Shown here: positions 35,688-44,887 of the stretch, piece by piece | How positions within the stretch are numbered: the first letter of the stretch is position 1 | Layout of the letters: every line of letters starts with the position of its first letter | Assembly (NCBI RefSeq): GCF_002715865.1 | Contig: NZ_CP017696.1 | Span: 186,001-250,000, forward strand | Source of the DNA: Bifidobacterium asteroides DSM 20089 | GTDB lineage: Bacteria; Actinomycetota; Actinomycetes; Actinomycetales; Bifidobacteriaceae | Direction: 5' to 3' | Length of the DNA stretch: 64,000 nucleotides | The notes under the pieces: generated by a model | Databases searched by the model: none | What the model was told of the DNA's origin: nothing | The model's input: the letters and a program-made list of their open reading frames with translations, nothing else | Translations under genes and position numbers: made by a program

Positions 35688-36623
35688 ATGTCTGACACAC
35701 ATAGCAGGAAGAAGGCGCAGTCCCGCATACCGGGCAGTGCGCCCTCGCGGTTCGTCCCTTATCTGATCCCCGGTCTGATAGGCATCGTGGCCATCGTCAT
35801 CGTGCCCATCTTCTGGAACATCTACCTGAGCTTCACCCGTTGGAGGGGGGTGGGGCCGACCAAATGGGTGGGTCTGCGCAACTGGCGACGACTCATGGGC
35901 GACTCGACCTTCTGGGTCTCCTTCGGGCACACCCTCTGGATCATCGTGGCCATCGTCATTATTCCCACGGTTCTGGGTCTGCTGATCTCCTCGGCCCTGA
36001 CCGATGTGATCCAGAAGAAGTTCGGCCCCCACACCTCTTCGACCCTGCGGGCCCTCTATTACCTGCCCCAGGTCCTGCCTGTGGCCGTGGCCACCATCAT
36101 CATGGGCTGGATCTTCCGGCCTGAAGACGGTGCGGTCAACGATTTGCTGACCAAGATCGGCCTGGGTGGCCTGGCCCACAACTGGTTGGGTTCGACCACC
36201 ACGGCCCTGCCCATCCTCATGGTCATCCTGATCTGGATCCAGCTGGGCTATCCCATCGTCATCTTCATGTCCGGACTGCAGCGGGTGGACCCTGAGCTCT
36301 ACGAGGCGGCCAGCCTGGACGGGGCCAACTGGTGGCAGAAGTTCCGCGTCATCACCCTGCCCTCCATCATTCCCGAGCTGCTGGTGGTCATCCTCACCTC
36401 CACCATCGGCGCCCTGAAGACCTTCGCCCCGGTCTATCTGCTGACCAAGGGCGGGCCCGGCACCTCCACCATGGTTCCCTCCTACTACTCCTACAACCAG
36501 TTCTTCCAGGTGCAGCAGGTGGGCTACGGCGCCGCCATCTCGACATCCCTGACCGTGGTCATCGTCATCTTCTCCATCGTCTTCACCATCGTGCAGAAGC
36601 GCATGCAAAAGAGCATCGCCTAA
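35688..36623 (+). CDS. carbohydrate ABC transporter permease (MalF type)
   Basis: A 311-residue inner-membrane permease with six predicted helices. The EAA loop that contacts the ATPase is YEAASLDGANWWQKFRVITL. The ATG at 35688 has an AAGGAG site 10 bases upstream. It is followed by its partner permease. As is usual in bifidobacteria, no dedicated ATPase lies in the operon; a shared MsiK-type ATPase elsewhere is inferred. Confidence 0.92.
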   Translation: MSDTHSRKKAQSRIPGSAPSRFVPYLIPGLIGIVAIVIVPIFWNIYLSFTRWRGVGPTKWVGLRNWRRLMGDSTFWVSFGHTLWIIVAIVIIPTVLGLLISSALTDVIQKKFGPHTSSTLRALYYLPQVLPVAVATIIMGWIFRPEDGAVNDLLTKIGLGGLAHNWLGSTTTALPILMVILIWIQLGYPIVIFMSGLQRVDPELYEAASLDGANWWQKFRVITLPSIIPELLVVILTSTIGALKTFAPVYLLTKGGPGTSTMVPSYYSYNQFFQVQQVGYGAAISTSLTVVIVIFSIVFTIVQKRMQKSIA

Positions 36624-36643
36624 GGAAGGCAAGGAAGCACATC

Positions 36644-37525
36644 ATGAATAATCAAGCCACACTGCAAGCCGACGCCCGGGTGTCCTCCCGGCACGCCCGT
36701 AGAATCCGCACCTGGGGGGACTGGGCCGGTCTGATCCTGCTGATCGTCGGAGCCGTAATCATGCTCTTCCCCCTGCTGATCCTGGTCCTGAACGCCTTCA
36801 AGACCACGGCGGACTACAACGCCACGGGCCCCCTTTCCGTGCCCGCCCACTTCAGCATGGATGGCATCATCTCCTTTTGGAACAAGAGCAATTTCCCGCT
36901 CAAGCTGGGCAACTCCCTGCTGATCTCCCTGGTGGTTGCCGTGGTCGGGGTCCTGCTGTCGGTCCTCAACTCCTTCGCCTTGGGCATCGGCAGGGTCAAG
37001 GGCAATACGCTGATCCTCCTGTTCATCATGCTGGCCAACATGGTTCCCCAGGAGGCCCTGCTTTACCCGCTCTACGTCATGTTCAAGTGGATGGGCTTCT
37101 ATAACTCCCAGTGGTCCATCATCATCATCTTCACCATCATCCAGAGCGCCTACGGCACCTACCTGCTCTCCTCGGTCTACGGGACCTTCCCACAGGCCAT
37201 CCTGGAGGCTGCCACCGTCGACGGGGCCTCGCGCTGGCAGATTCTGCGCAAGATTGTACTGCCGGTGTCCTGGTCGACCATCAGCGTCCTCTTCGTTTTC
37301 TTCTTCATCTGGACCTGGAACGAGTACATGATCCCCATGGCCTTCCTGATGAGCGAGAGGACGCAGACCATTCCGTTGGCCCTGGCGACCATGCAGGGGC
37401 AGCACACCATGGCTGCCACCGACCTGGCCTCCGCCTCGCTGCTCAGCATCATTCCCACCATCATCTTCTTCATCTTCTTCCAGAGGAAGCTCTCGCAGGG
37501 GATAGTGGCGGGCGCTGTCAAGTAA
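36644..37525 (+). CDS. carbohydrate ABC transporter permease (MalG type)
   Basis: A 293-residue permease with six predicted helices and the EAA loop LEAATVDGASRWQILRKIVL. The ATG at 36644 follows AAGGAAG; open sequence further upstream in this frame overlaps the first permease and is not coding. It forms the membrane channel with the preceding gene product. Confidence 0.92.
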   Translation: MNNQATLQADARVSSRHARRIRTWGDWAGLILLIVGAVIMLFPLLILVLNAFKTTADYNATGPLSVPAHFSMDGIISFWNKSNFPLKLGNSLLISLVVAVVGVLLSVLNSFALGIGRVKGNTLILLFIMLANMVPQEALLYPLYVMFKWMGFYNSQWSIIIIFTIIQSAYGTYLLSSVYGTFPQAILEAATVDGASRWQILRKIVLPVSWSTISVLFVFFFIWTWNEYMIPMAFLMSERTQTIPLALATMQGQHTMAATDLASASLLSIIPTIIFFIFFQRKLSQGIVAGAVK

Positions 37526-37618
37526 TCGCCGCTGCATAAGTACACTGAACATGGCCGCCCGCTGCAAGAAGGCGGAGAAGGGGAGTGGGCGGCCCGAATA
37601 TGAAAGGCAATCACAACC

Positions 37619-38749
37619 ATGGGTATGACCATGCCGAACATCACCAACGGTCTTGAGGCGCTGACCCGCCCATCCGCAGACCGCACCCGCTGCGTCAACG
37701 CCGAGAACCCTCGTGGAGGCAAGGGCAGTGCAGCCATGACGGCCAGCAATCTCGGTCCATCCAGAAAGGGGACCCCCTGCCTCAGGAACATTCCTCCTGG
37801 GCAGGACATGGTCCTGGCAGACCTGTCCGGCGCGGGCGAGATCCGTCATATCTGGATGACCGTGACCGATGCCACCTCGCCCACCGGGCCCAACGTCCTG
37901 CGCAACCTGATCCTGGAATGCTACTGGGATGGCGAACAGACACCCTCAGTCTGTGTGCCCCTGGGTGACTTCTTCTGCTGTGGCCACGCCCAGGGCTGCC
38001 GGGTGGAATCCGTGCCTGTGGCCGTTTACCCGCGCCGGGGCTTCAACTGCTACTGGCCCATGCCCTTCCATGACGGGGCACGGATCGTCCTGCGCAACCG
38101 GCACAACGAGCCCATTGAGGCCTTCTTCTACCAGATCGACTACGTGGAGAAGGACGAGTTGCCCGAAGAGGTCATGACCTTCCATGCCCAGTGGCGCCGT
38201 CAGCGGGTCACTGAACTGGGTCATGACTACGTGATCCTGGACGGGGTGCATGGCCGGGGCTCCTACGTGGGCACCTATCTGGCTCTGACAGCCCTGGAGA
38301 GCCGCTGGTGGGGCGAGGGCGAGGTCAAGGTCTATCTGGACGGGGACAAGGACTATCCCACCTGGTGCTCCACGGGCAGCGAGGACTACTTCGGTGGTGC
38401 CTGGAGCTTTGCCGGGCAGGACCCCGATGGCCGCATGCACGAGGTCACCTACAGCGGGGCCTATATGGGATTCCCCTTCCATTCCAGGCAGTTGGACAAC
38501 CGCGAATCCCAGTACTGGGATGCCGATACTCCGGTGACCAGGGGGTTCTACCGTTGGCACATCCCCGACCCCATTATTTTCAGCAGCGACATCAAGGTGA
38601 CCCTGCAACAGATAGGTGTGGATGAGCAGGGCTACTTCGAGCGTCAGGATGACCTGGCCAGTGTGGCTTACTGGTACCAGCAGGAGCCCCATCAGCCCTT
38701 CCCGCGAAACGTGCTGGAGACAGGGGAGCGGGATCGTCGGCCCCGTTGA
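37619..38749 (+). CDS. DUF2961 / glycoside hydrolase family 172 enzyme
   Basis: A 376-residue cytoplasmic protein (no signal peptide) matching DUF2961, now GH172. Characterised members of that family include the Bifidobacterium dentium alpha-D-fructofuranosidase acting on difructose dianhydride I, and alpha-D-arabinofuranosidases. WCSTGSEDYFGGAW with Glu255 and HEVTYSGAYMG with Glu275 are the most conserved stretches and hold good candidates for the two catalytic carboxylates. It lies directly after two sugar permeases, so it probably hydrolyses the imported oligosaccharide. Which substrate is used cannot be decided here. Confidence 0.85.
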   Translation: MGMTMPNITNGLEALTRPSADRTRCVNAENPRGGKGSAAMTASNLGPSRKGTPCLRNIPPGQDMVLADLSGAGEIRHIWMTVTDATSPTGPNVLRNLILECYWDGEQTPSVCVPLGDFFCCGHAQGCRVESVPVAVYPRRGFNCYWPMPFHDGARIVLRNRHNEPIEAFFYQIDYVEKDELPEEVMTFHAQWRRQRVTELGHDYVILDGVHGRGSYVGTYLALTALESRWWGEGEVKVYLDGDKDYPTWCSTGSEDYFGGAWSFAGQDPDGRMHEVTYSGAYMGFPFHSRQLDNRESQYWDADTPVTRGFYRWHIPDPIIFSSDIKVTLQQIGVDEQGYFERQDDLASVAYWYQQEPHQPFPRNVLETGERDRRPR

Positions 38750-38751
38750 GT

Positions 38752-39762
38752 CTATCGGCTGATGGAGGAGCGGTCGATCAGCCTGGGACGCTCCAGTTGG
38801 ACCCGACCGGCCAGGGAAACCCCCTCCTCCACAGCCTGGGTCAGCAGATCCGCGGCCTTGGCGCACAGTGAGCGTGGTGTAAGGGGCATCTCGGATATGC
38901 CTTGAAGCTCAAGGGTGGGGCTGACCTTGCCTGCGGCGCAGGACAGAACGGCCACGTCATCGGGAATGCTCACGCCGTCCGAGCGCATGCGGACCACCAC
39001 GGTGTCCAGCAGGGAGGGGCGAATCTGGCCGATCAGGCCATCAATGCGGCCGTGGTGGATAAGATCCAGCACCTGCTGGGTGTAAGCCAGATCGCTGCCG
39101 GTAGGCCCCGGTTGAAGCTGCAGATCCATGCCCAGGCGGTGGGCCCAGGTCTTGAGACTGCGCAGCAGGATAAGACGGAAGCCGGACCCGCGCCGGTATT
39201 CGCCCTCTAGATCCTCCAGAAAGAGCAGGCGTTTGCGTCCCGCTCGGGCCATGGCCTCCACGGCCATGCGGCCCATCAGTTCGAAGTCCAAATCCACACA
39301 GGCGCATGCTGTATGCCGTCGAGGCACTCCCAGGGCTACGCAGGGACGTCCGTATGAGGCGGCCTGGGCGGCACGGGTGTCATCGTCCACCAGATCCATC
39401 AGGACCACCCCGTCGGCCAGATTGCTACGGGTGACCCGACGAATATCCTCGACGCCGTTCTCGGCGGTCAGCAGCAGGGAGTCATAGCCACGGGCATGCT
39501 CGCAACTGGCCATCTCGATGAAGTAATCCGCGTAGGAGGCCCGGTTCTGCCCGGGGCGCAGGGGAGCGCTCAGGGCGACGATCTGATTTCGCTTGGCCCG
39601 AAGCATCCGGGCGCCGGCATCCGGGGCGTAGTCCAGTTCGTCGGCGGCCTGCATGATCCGCCGGTAGGTTTCCGGAGAGACGGGACGCTTGCCGGAGAAG
39701 GCATAGGAGACTGTGCTGACCGAGACCCCGGCCCTTCTGGCGACGTCGCGTATGTCGGACAT
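38752..39762 (-). CDS. LacI family transcriptional repressor
   Basis: A protein of 336 residues. The N-terminal helix-turn-helix (IRDVARRAGVSVSTVSYAFS) and hinge helix precede a periplasmic-binding-protein-like effector domain. It is convergent with the GH172 gene, two bases away, and starts four bases after cysS ends, so it may be partly co-transcribed with cysS. The likely targets are the two palindromes upstream of the transporter operon. The inducer is probably the sugar handled by the locus. Confidence 0.9.
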   Translation of the reverse strand: MSDIRDVARRAGVSVSTVSYAFSGKRPVSPETYRRIMQAADELDYAPDAGARMLRAKRNQIVALSAPLRPGQNRASYADYFIEMASCEHARGYDSLLLTAENGVEDIRRVTRSNLADGVVLMDLVDDDTRAAQAASYGRPCVALGVPRRHTACACVDLDFELMGRMAVEAMARAGRKRLLFLEDLEGEYRRGSGFRLILLRSLKTWAHRLGMDLQLQPGPTGSDLAYTQQVLDLIHHGRIDGLIGQIRPSLLDTVVVRMRSDGVSIPDDVAVLSCAAGKVSPTLELQGISEMPLTPRSLCAKAADLLTQAVEEGVSLAGRVQLERPRLIDRSSISR

Positions 39763-39766
39763 GGGT

Positions 39767-41344
39767 TCAGCGGCTCAGGTCCCAGGTGCTGCCGGCGGGT
39801 GTGTCCGCCACAGCCACGCCGGCAGCCGTCAGCTGGTCCCGGATGGCATCGGCACGGGCAAAGTCATGATCTTTCCGTGCTTGATTGCGTTCCTGCAACT
39901 GCTGGCGTACCAAGGCATCCAGGGTGCTCATGGCTCGATTGCCACGGTCGGCTGCGGCTCCTGCCCAGTGAGGGTCAAGTGGATCAAGTCCGAAGACATC
40001 CAGCATGGCTCTGACCTGGAGCAGGGCATTGGCCAGCCATTGCCGGTCCAGAGCACCCGGATCCGCATCCATGGCGGCGTTGGCTTGACGGACCAGCGCG
40101 TAGAGGGCGGCCAGGCCGCCTGAGACGTTGATGTCGTCGTTCATGGCTTGTACGAAGTCCTCTGGCAGATCGTCCGCTCCCAGTCCAGCCACGCGGTCTC
40201 GCTCGGGCTGCGCCCCCAGAATCCGGCCGGCCCGGTCCACGAAGTTGCTGATACGCTCGTAGGCGCCTTCGGCCTCCCGCAGAGACTGGTCGGACCATTC
40301 CAGCATGGACCGGTATTGCACCGAGACCAGGGCGTAGCGCACCACCCAGGCTGGGTGCTGTGACAGCACCTGGTCCACGGACAGTCCGTTGCCCAGGGAC
40401 TTGCTCATCTTCTCGCCCTTCTGGGTCACCCAGGCTGTGTGCATCCATCGATGGGCGAACCCCCAGCCGGCCGCGTGCGACTGGGCCATCTCGTTCTCGT
40501 GGTGGGGGAATCGCAGGTCCAGGCCTCCTCCGTGGATGTCGAACTCCGCACCCAAATAGCGGTGGCTCATGGCCGAGCATTCCAGATGCCAGCCCGGCCG
40601 ACCTGTGCCGAAGGGGGTTTGCCAGCGGGCCGTGGGTGGATCGGTGGGCTTAGGCGCCTTCCAAAGTGCGAAGTCGCGGGGGTCACGCTTGCCGGGCTCC
40701 TCATCGGCGTCGGTATTCTGCCCATCGGTGTCGATGCTGGGTCCCAGCAGGTCGTTGGCGGCGGCCTGCTCGTCGGCCGGCTGCGTGCCGGTCTGCTGGT
40801 GGGTCAGGGCACCATACTCAGGCCAGGAGGCCACGTCGAAGTAGACGTTACCTGACGGGCGGCCCTGCTCGTCGGGCACCACATAGGCGTGGCCACGGTC
40901 GATGATGCGCTGGATCAGGTCGATCATCTCAGGGATGTGCCCGGTGGCTCGAGGTTCGTATGTGGGCGGCAGAACCCCCATGGTCTCGTAGGCATGGGTG
41001 AATTCGCGCTCGTAGATGTAGGCCCGCTCCCACCAGCGCTGGCCGTTGGCCGCGGCCTTGGTCAGGATCTTGTCGTCGATGTCGGTCACGTTCCGGATCA
41101 GGGTCACCTGGTATCCCAGCCTGAGCAGCCAGCGTCGGATCACGTCGAAGGCCAAGGTGGTCCTGATATGGCCAATGTGGGGTGAGCTCTGCACCGTGGC
41201 TCCGCATACATAGATACCAACCTTGCCCGGTTCGATGGGTCTGAAGGGGGTCACCTGGTGATCGGCTGTGTCATACAGGCGCAGACCAGCTGCGGCCAGA
41301 CCAACTGAAGCCTTGGAATCATGCGGTTGCGAACTCGTATCCAT
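39767..41344 (-). CDS. cysS: cysteinyl-tRNA synthetase
   Basis: A 525-residue class I synthetase. The zinc cysteine in YVCGATVQSSPHIGHIRT includes the HIGH signature (HIGH near residue 58). KMSKS is present (EKMSKSLGN), with HGGGLDLRFPHHENE as the zinc and substrate site. A Gly/Asp/Thr-rich insertion lies near residues 185-220. The ATG at 41344 is favoured: an in-frame extension to 41503 would overlap the divergent amidotransferase gene and is not conserved in character. The gene is followed at once by lacI. Confidence 0.94.
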   Translation of the reverse strand: MDTSSQPHDSKASVGLAAAGLRLYDTADHQVTPFRPIEPGKVGIYVCGATVQSSPHIGHIRTTLAFDVIRRWLLRLGYQVTLIRNVTDIDDKILTKAAANGQRWWERAYIYEREFTHAYETMGVLPPTYEPRATGHIPEMIDLIQRIIDRGHAYVVPDEQGRPSGNVYFDVASWPEYGALTHQQTGTQPADEQAAANDLLGPSIDTDGQNTDADEEPGKRDPRDFALWKAPKPTDPPTARWQTPFGTGRPGWHLECSAMSHRYLGAEFDIHGGGLDLRFPHHENEMAQSHAAGWGFAHRWMHTAWVTQKGEKMSKSLGNGLSVDQVLSQHPAWVVRYALVSVQYRSMLEWSDQSLREAEGAYERISNFVDRAGRILGAQPERDRVAGLGADDLPEDFVQAMNDDINVSGGLAALYALVRQANAAMDADPGALDRQWLANALLQVRAMLDVFGLDPLDPHWAGAAADRGNRAMSTLDALVRQQLQERNQARKDHDFARADAIRDQLTAAGVAVADTPAGSTWDLSR

Positions 41345-41435
41345 ATCACTGAGCCTATCAAGGCTTGCTGACCGTCCCAGGGGAAATGCCGAGCCTGCGG
41401 ACCTGGTCCGACGGCATGTGTGCAAGAATGGAATC

Positions 41436-42161
41436 ATGGCGAAATCTAGGGTACTGGTGCTCCAGCATGTGGATTGGGAGAAGCCGGGTCGCATTCTTGA
41501 CAATCTTCAGGAGTGCGGGCTGGACACCGAAATCACCAATATCGTGGACGAGAAGAAGCCCGAGCTGCCGCGCTCGCGCGAGTTGGCAGGACTGGTCATC
41601 ATGGGCGGGCCCATGTCGGCTGACGATTACGCACAACATCCTGGACTCAAGGTGGAGACCAAGCTGGCCAAGGCCGCAATGGCTGCCAACAAGCCCATTC
41701 TGGGAATCTGCCTGGGTCATCAGATCCTGGCGCGGGCCCTGGGAGGCACCCTGATGAAGGACCAGGAGCCCGAATACGGCATGGGGCCCATCCACTGGGT
41801 GGGGCAGGACGACGACGTGGCCATGTGGAGCAAGAACTCGGATGTGCTGCACTGGCATGCCGACCAGGTCACTCTACCGCCGGGGGCCAAGCTCCTGGCA
41901 CGCTCCCAGGCAACCAAGGTTCAGGCTTTTCGGCTTGGGTCAGCCCTGGGTCTGCAGTTCCACCTGGAGGTGACGGCGCCCATCTTCGAGGAGTGGATGC
42001 ATGTGCCGAGCATGGTCGGCACGATGAAGAAGTCCAAAATCGCTAAAATGCGCGACGAATTTATCAAAGGGATGCCGCAGATGCAACCTCTGGCCGACGC
42101 AATCTTCTCCGCTTTTGCAGCCCGGTGCTCGACCCAGGCCGCTCAGCTGGCTGCCGCCTGA
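41436..42161 (+). CDS. class I glutamine amidotransferase (GMP-synthase-like)
   Basis: A 241-residue stand-alone class I GATase. The nucleophile elbow is GICLGHQILA and the His/Glu pair is in LQFHLEVT. No synthetase domain is attached. Such YkfL/YfeJ-like proteins may act on glutamine or gamma-glutamyl compounds; the acceptor is unknown. It starts 92 bases from the divergent cysS and ends three bases from the convergent ABC-F gene. Confidence 0.87.
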   Translation: MAKSRVLVLQHVDWEKPGRILDNLQECGLDTEITNIVDEKKPELPRSRELAGLVIMGGPMSADDYAQHPGLKVETKLAKAAMAANKPILGICLGHQILARALGGTLMKDQEPEYGMGPIHWVGQDDDVAMWSKNSDVLHWHADQVTLPPGAKLLARSQATKVQAFRLGSALGLQFHLEVTAPIFEEWMHVPSMVGTMKKSKIAKMRDEFIKGMPQMQPLADAIFSAFAARCSTQAAQLAAA

Positions 42162-42163
42162 GA

Positions 42164-44128
42164 CTACTCCAGCTCCTCCCCGATGGTCAGCCACTCCTCC
42201 TCCAGCTGGTCCGACTGCCCGGTCAGATCCTTGAGCTTGCTGTTTAGCTCGTTGAGACCCTGATAGTCGCCGGGGTCGTGCTCAGCCATCTGCCGTTCAA
42301 GTTCCTTGCGCTGATCGGACAGCTTGGCCAGCTTGCGTTCGATGGCGGAGGCCTGCTTGCTCAGATTCCGTCTGGCAACTCGTTCGGCCTTGGCCTGATT
42401 GGGATCCCCAGCCTCCTTGGCTGATGTCCCGGCTGGTGCATCCGCAGCCTCCCGGTCGGCAGACTCGACCATATCCAGGTAGTCCTGGACACCGCCGGGC
42501 AGATGAACCACCTTGCCGTTGATCAGCGCGAACTGCTGGTCGGTCACCCTCTCCAACAGGTAGCGATCGTGGGAGACCACGATCAGTGTGCCGGGCCATG
42601 AGTCCAGCATGTCCTCCATGACGGCAAGCATGTCGGTATCCAGGTCGTTGCCTGGCTCGTCCATGATCAACACGTTGGGCTCGTCCAGCAGGATAAGCAA
42701 GAGCTGCATGCGGCGCTTCTGTCCGCCAGACAGGTCGCTGATCCTGGTCATCAGCTGGGAGCTTTCAAAGCCCAGGCGCTCCATCAATTGGCTCGGGGAC
42801 ACCTCCTTGCCCTCCACCAGATAGGTGGGCTTGTAACGGCTGAGGACCTCCTTGATTCTATAGCGGCCCAGTTTCTCCAGTTCATCCAGACGCTGGGTCA
42901 GCACCGCAAAGCGGACCGTCTTGCCGACCTTGACGTGCCCTGCCGTGGGAGCCACACTGCCGTCGATCAGACCCAGCAGAGTGGACTTGCCCGCTCCGTT
43001 GGCGCCTACGATGCCAAACCGGTCGCCAGGGCCGATCAACCAGGTCACATCGTCCAGGACCTTGTGTCCGCTGATGGTAAGGGTGCCGGCAGCCGCAGTG
43101 CCCGGGCGGTCCTGGCCGTCTTCGCCATCCTTGTCGTGATCAACGGCCACGGTCACCGAGCCCATCAGAGGGCGCTCGGCATGAGGGGAGGGGACCCGGT
43201 CGTTCTTGCTCCCATCGGCATCGGAGTCGGCCCCTGGATAGATCTTGGTCACGTCGACCAGGTCCACCACCTGTTTGCCCAGGCGGGAGGTGGCCATCCG
43301 CTTGAGTTCCAGGCTGTTGCGCATGGGTGGCACGTCGGCGATCAGCTCCTGTGCGGCCTTGACATGGAACTTCTGCTTGGTCGAGCGGGCCCGGGCGCCT
43401 CGGGTCAGCCAGGCCAGTTCCTTGCGGGCCAGGTTCCGGCGCTTGGTCTCGGCCAGATCCGCCTGGCGCTCGCGCTCCACCCGCTGGAGCACGTAGGCGC
43501 TGTAGCCGCCTTCGAAGGGGTCGATGGTTCCGTCATGCACCTCCCACATGGAGGTGCAGACCTCGTCCAGGAACCAGCGGTCGTGGGTGACCAGCAGGAG
43601 GGCTCCGGAATTCTTGGCCCAGCGGTTCTTCAGGTGCTCGGCCAGCCAGTGGATGGTGAGCAGGTCCAGATGATTGGTCGGCTCATCCAGGGCCAGGATG
43701 TCCCAATCCCGCAACAGCAGCCGGGCCAGATCCACCCTGCGGCGCTGACCGCCTGACAGGGTGCCCACCTTGGCCTCCAGCTCCATGCCGCCAAGAAGGG
43801 ATTCAACGATTTCGCGGGATCTGGGGTCGGCAGCCCACTCGTAGTCTTGTCGATTCTCCAAGGCCGCCTTGCGGACCGTGTCCTCGTCCTTTAGGGGATC
43901 ACGTTGGTCCAGCATGCCAAAGGTGAGTCCATTGCGCATGGTCACCCGGCCTTGATCGGGTTCCTGGGTGCCTTTCAGCAGGTGCAGCAGGGTGGACTTG
44001 CCGTCGCCGTTTCGACCCACGATGCCAATCCGGTCACCTTCGAAGATGCCCTGCGTCACATCCGTAAAAATGGTTTTGGTGGCAAACGATAGTGCGACGT
44101 GTTCCAGACCGAGATCATAGATGGGCAT
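42164..44128 (-). CDS. ABC-F family ATPase (Uup-like)
   Basis: A 654-residue soluble protein with two ABC domains and no membrane segments. Domain 1 has Walker A GRNGDGKS, signature LSGGQRRRVDLARLLL and DEPTNHLD. Domain 2 has GANGAGKST, LSGGQKRRMQLLLIL and MDEPGNDLD, where TNH is replaced by GND. An Asp-rich insertion (about residues 300-345) precedes domain 2, and a charged coiled coil forms the last 85 residues, as in Uup. ABC-F proteins act on the ribosome; this group affects stalled translation or DNA-linked processes. A 15-G tract lies 52-66 bases upstream of the ATG. Confidence 0.88.
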   Translation of the reverse strand: MPIYDLGLEHVALSFATKTIFTDVTQGIFEGDRIGIVGRNGDGKSTLLHLLKGTQEPDQGRVTMRNGLTFGMLDQRDPLKDEDTVRKAALENRQDYEWAADPRSREIVESLLGGMELEAKVGTLSGGQRRRVDLARLLLRDWDILALDEPTNHLDLLTIHWLAEHLKNRWAKNSGALLLVTHDRWFLDEVCTSMWEVHDGTIDPFEGGYSAYVLQRVERERQADLAETKRRNLARKELAWLTRGARARSTKQKFHVKAAQELIADVPPMRNSLELKRMATSRLGKQVVDLVDVTKIYPGADSDADGSKNDRVPSPHAERPLMGSVTVAVDHDKDGEDGQDRPGTAAAGTLTISGHKVLDDVTWLIGPGDRFGIVGANGAGKSTLLGLIDGSVAPTAGHVKVGKTVRFAVLTQRLDELEKLGRYRIKEVLSRYKPTYLVEGKEVSPSQLMERLGFESSQLMTRISDLSGGQKRRMQLLLILLDEPNVLIMDEPGNDLDTDMLAVMEDMLDSWPGTLIVVSHDRYLLERVTDQQFALINGKVVHLPGGVQDYLDMVESADREAADAPAGTSAKEAGDPNQAKAERVARRNLSKQASAIERKLAKLSDQRKELERQMAEHDPGDYQGLNELNSKLKDLTGQSDQLEEEWLTIGEELE

Positions 44129-44179
44129 GATTCCCCAATCTACCGCCAGCCTTGGATGGAATGAGCTGTGGGCTTTTCA

Positions 44180-44194
44180 GGGGGGGGGGGGGGG
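44180..44194. repeat. G15 homopolymer tract
   Basis: Fifteen consecutive G on the plus strand (C on minus) between the end of the acetyltransferase gene and the start of the ABC-F gene, both on the minus strand. Its position 52-66 bases before the ABC-F start puts it in the promoter or 5' leader. Confidence 0.9.
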
Positions 44195-44197
44195 AAG

Positions 44198-44857
44198 TTA
44201 CTGGTCCTGGGCGTTCTCCTGGTCACGCTGATGAATTCTGTCCAGGTAACCGGTTTTGTCCGCATCGGTGATAGGCCGCAGGACAGTGCATGGGTTGCCG
44301 ACTGCAACTACCTGATCCGGTATGTCATGGGTGACGACAGACCCTGCCCCGATGACGGCTCCACGGCCAATCCGCACGCCGCCTAGGACGACCACGTGAC
44401 CTCCCAGCCAGGCACTCTGGCAGATTTCGATGGGTCGGGCCTGGCAGGCGCCAGCCTTCCGTTCCTCATAGTCCAAGGCATGGTTGGTGCAAAAGAGCCC
44501 CGCGCCAGGGCCTATCCACACGTTCCTGCCTATGGTGATCGGAGCGTTGTCCAGCATGACGGCTCCGTAATTGATCAGAGTCTGGCTGCCGATCCGTATG
44601 TTGCAGCCGACCTCGCATCTGAAGTCCGGGTTGATGACGACATCCTGCCCCACCTGGCCGAGCAGGTCTTCCAGAATCCGTCGGCGTTCCTGCTTCTGCC
44701 CGGGGCCGGTCCTGTTGTATTCCAGAAAGAGGTTTTCAGCCCGTTCCCTTTGGCGATCGATGTCAGGATGGGTGTCCTGGTAGACCTGACCGGATACCAT
44801 CCGCTCCCATTCGACCCGGCCGGTCCGGCTCATTCCCGCCGTCTCATCGTCAGTCAT
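44198..44857 (-). CDS. maltose/galactoside acetyltransferase-like protein
   Basis: A 219-residue hexapeptide-repeat O-acetyltransferase. The Mac-domain start is EWERMVSGQVYQDTHPDI. Repeats such as ITIGRNVWIGPGA and IGRGAVIGAGSVV follow, with the catalytic histidine probably in CTNHALDYEER. The ATG at 44857 has GGAAGG upstream; GTG codons just before it are less well placed. It is paralogous to the gene at 10401-11078. It follows ilvN on the same strand by 30 bases, so it may be transcribed with ilvBN. Confidence 0.87.
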   Translation of the reverse strand: MTDDETAGMSRTGRVEWERMVSGQVYQDTHPDIDRQRERAENLFLEYNRTGPGQKQERRRILEDLLGQVGQDVVINPDFRCEVGCNIRIGSQTLINYGAVMLDNAPITIGRNVWIGPGAGLFCTNHALDYEERKAGACQARPIEICQSAWLGGHVVVLGGVRIGRGAVIGAGSVVTHDIPDQVVAVGNPCTVLRPITDADKTGYLDRIHQRDQENAQDQ

Positions 44858-44887
44858 GCGCACCACCTTCCAGGATTACAGGACCAA

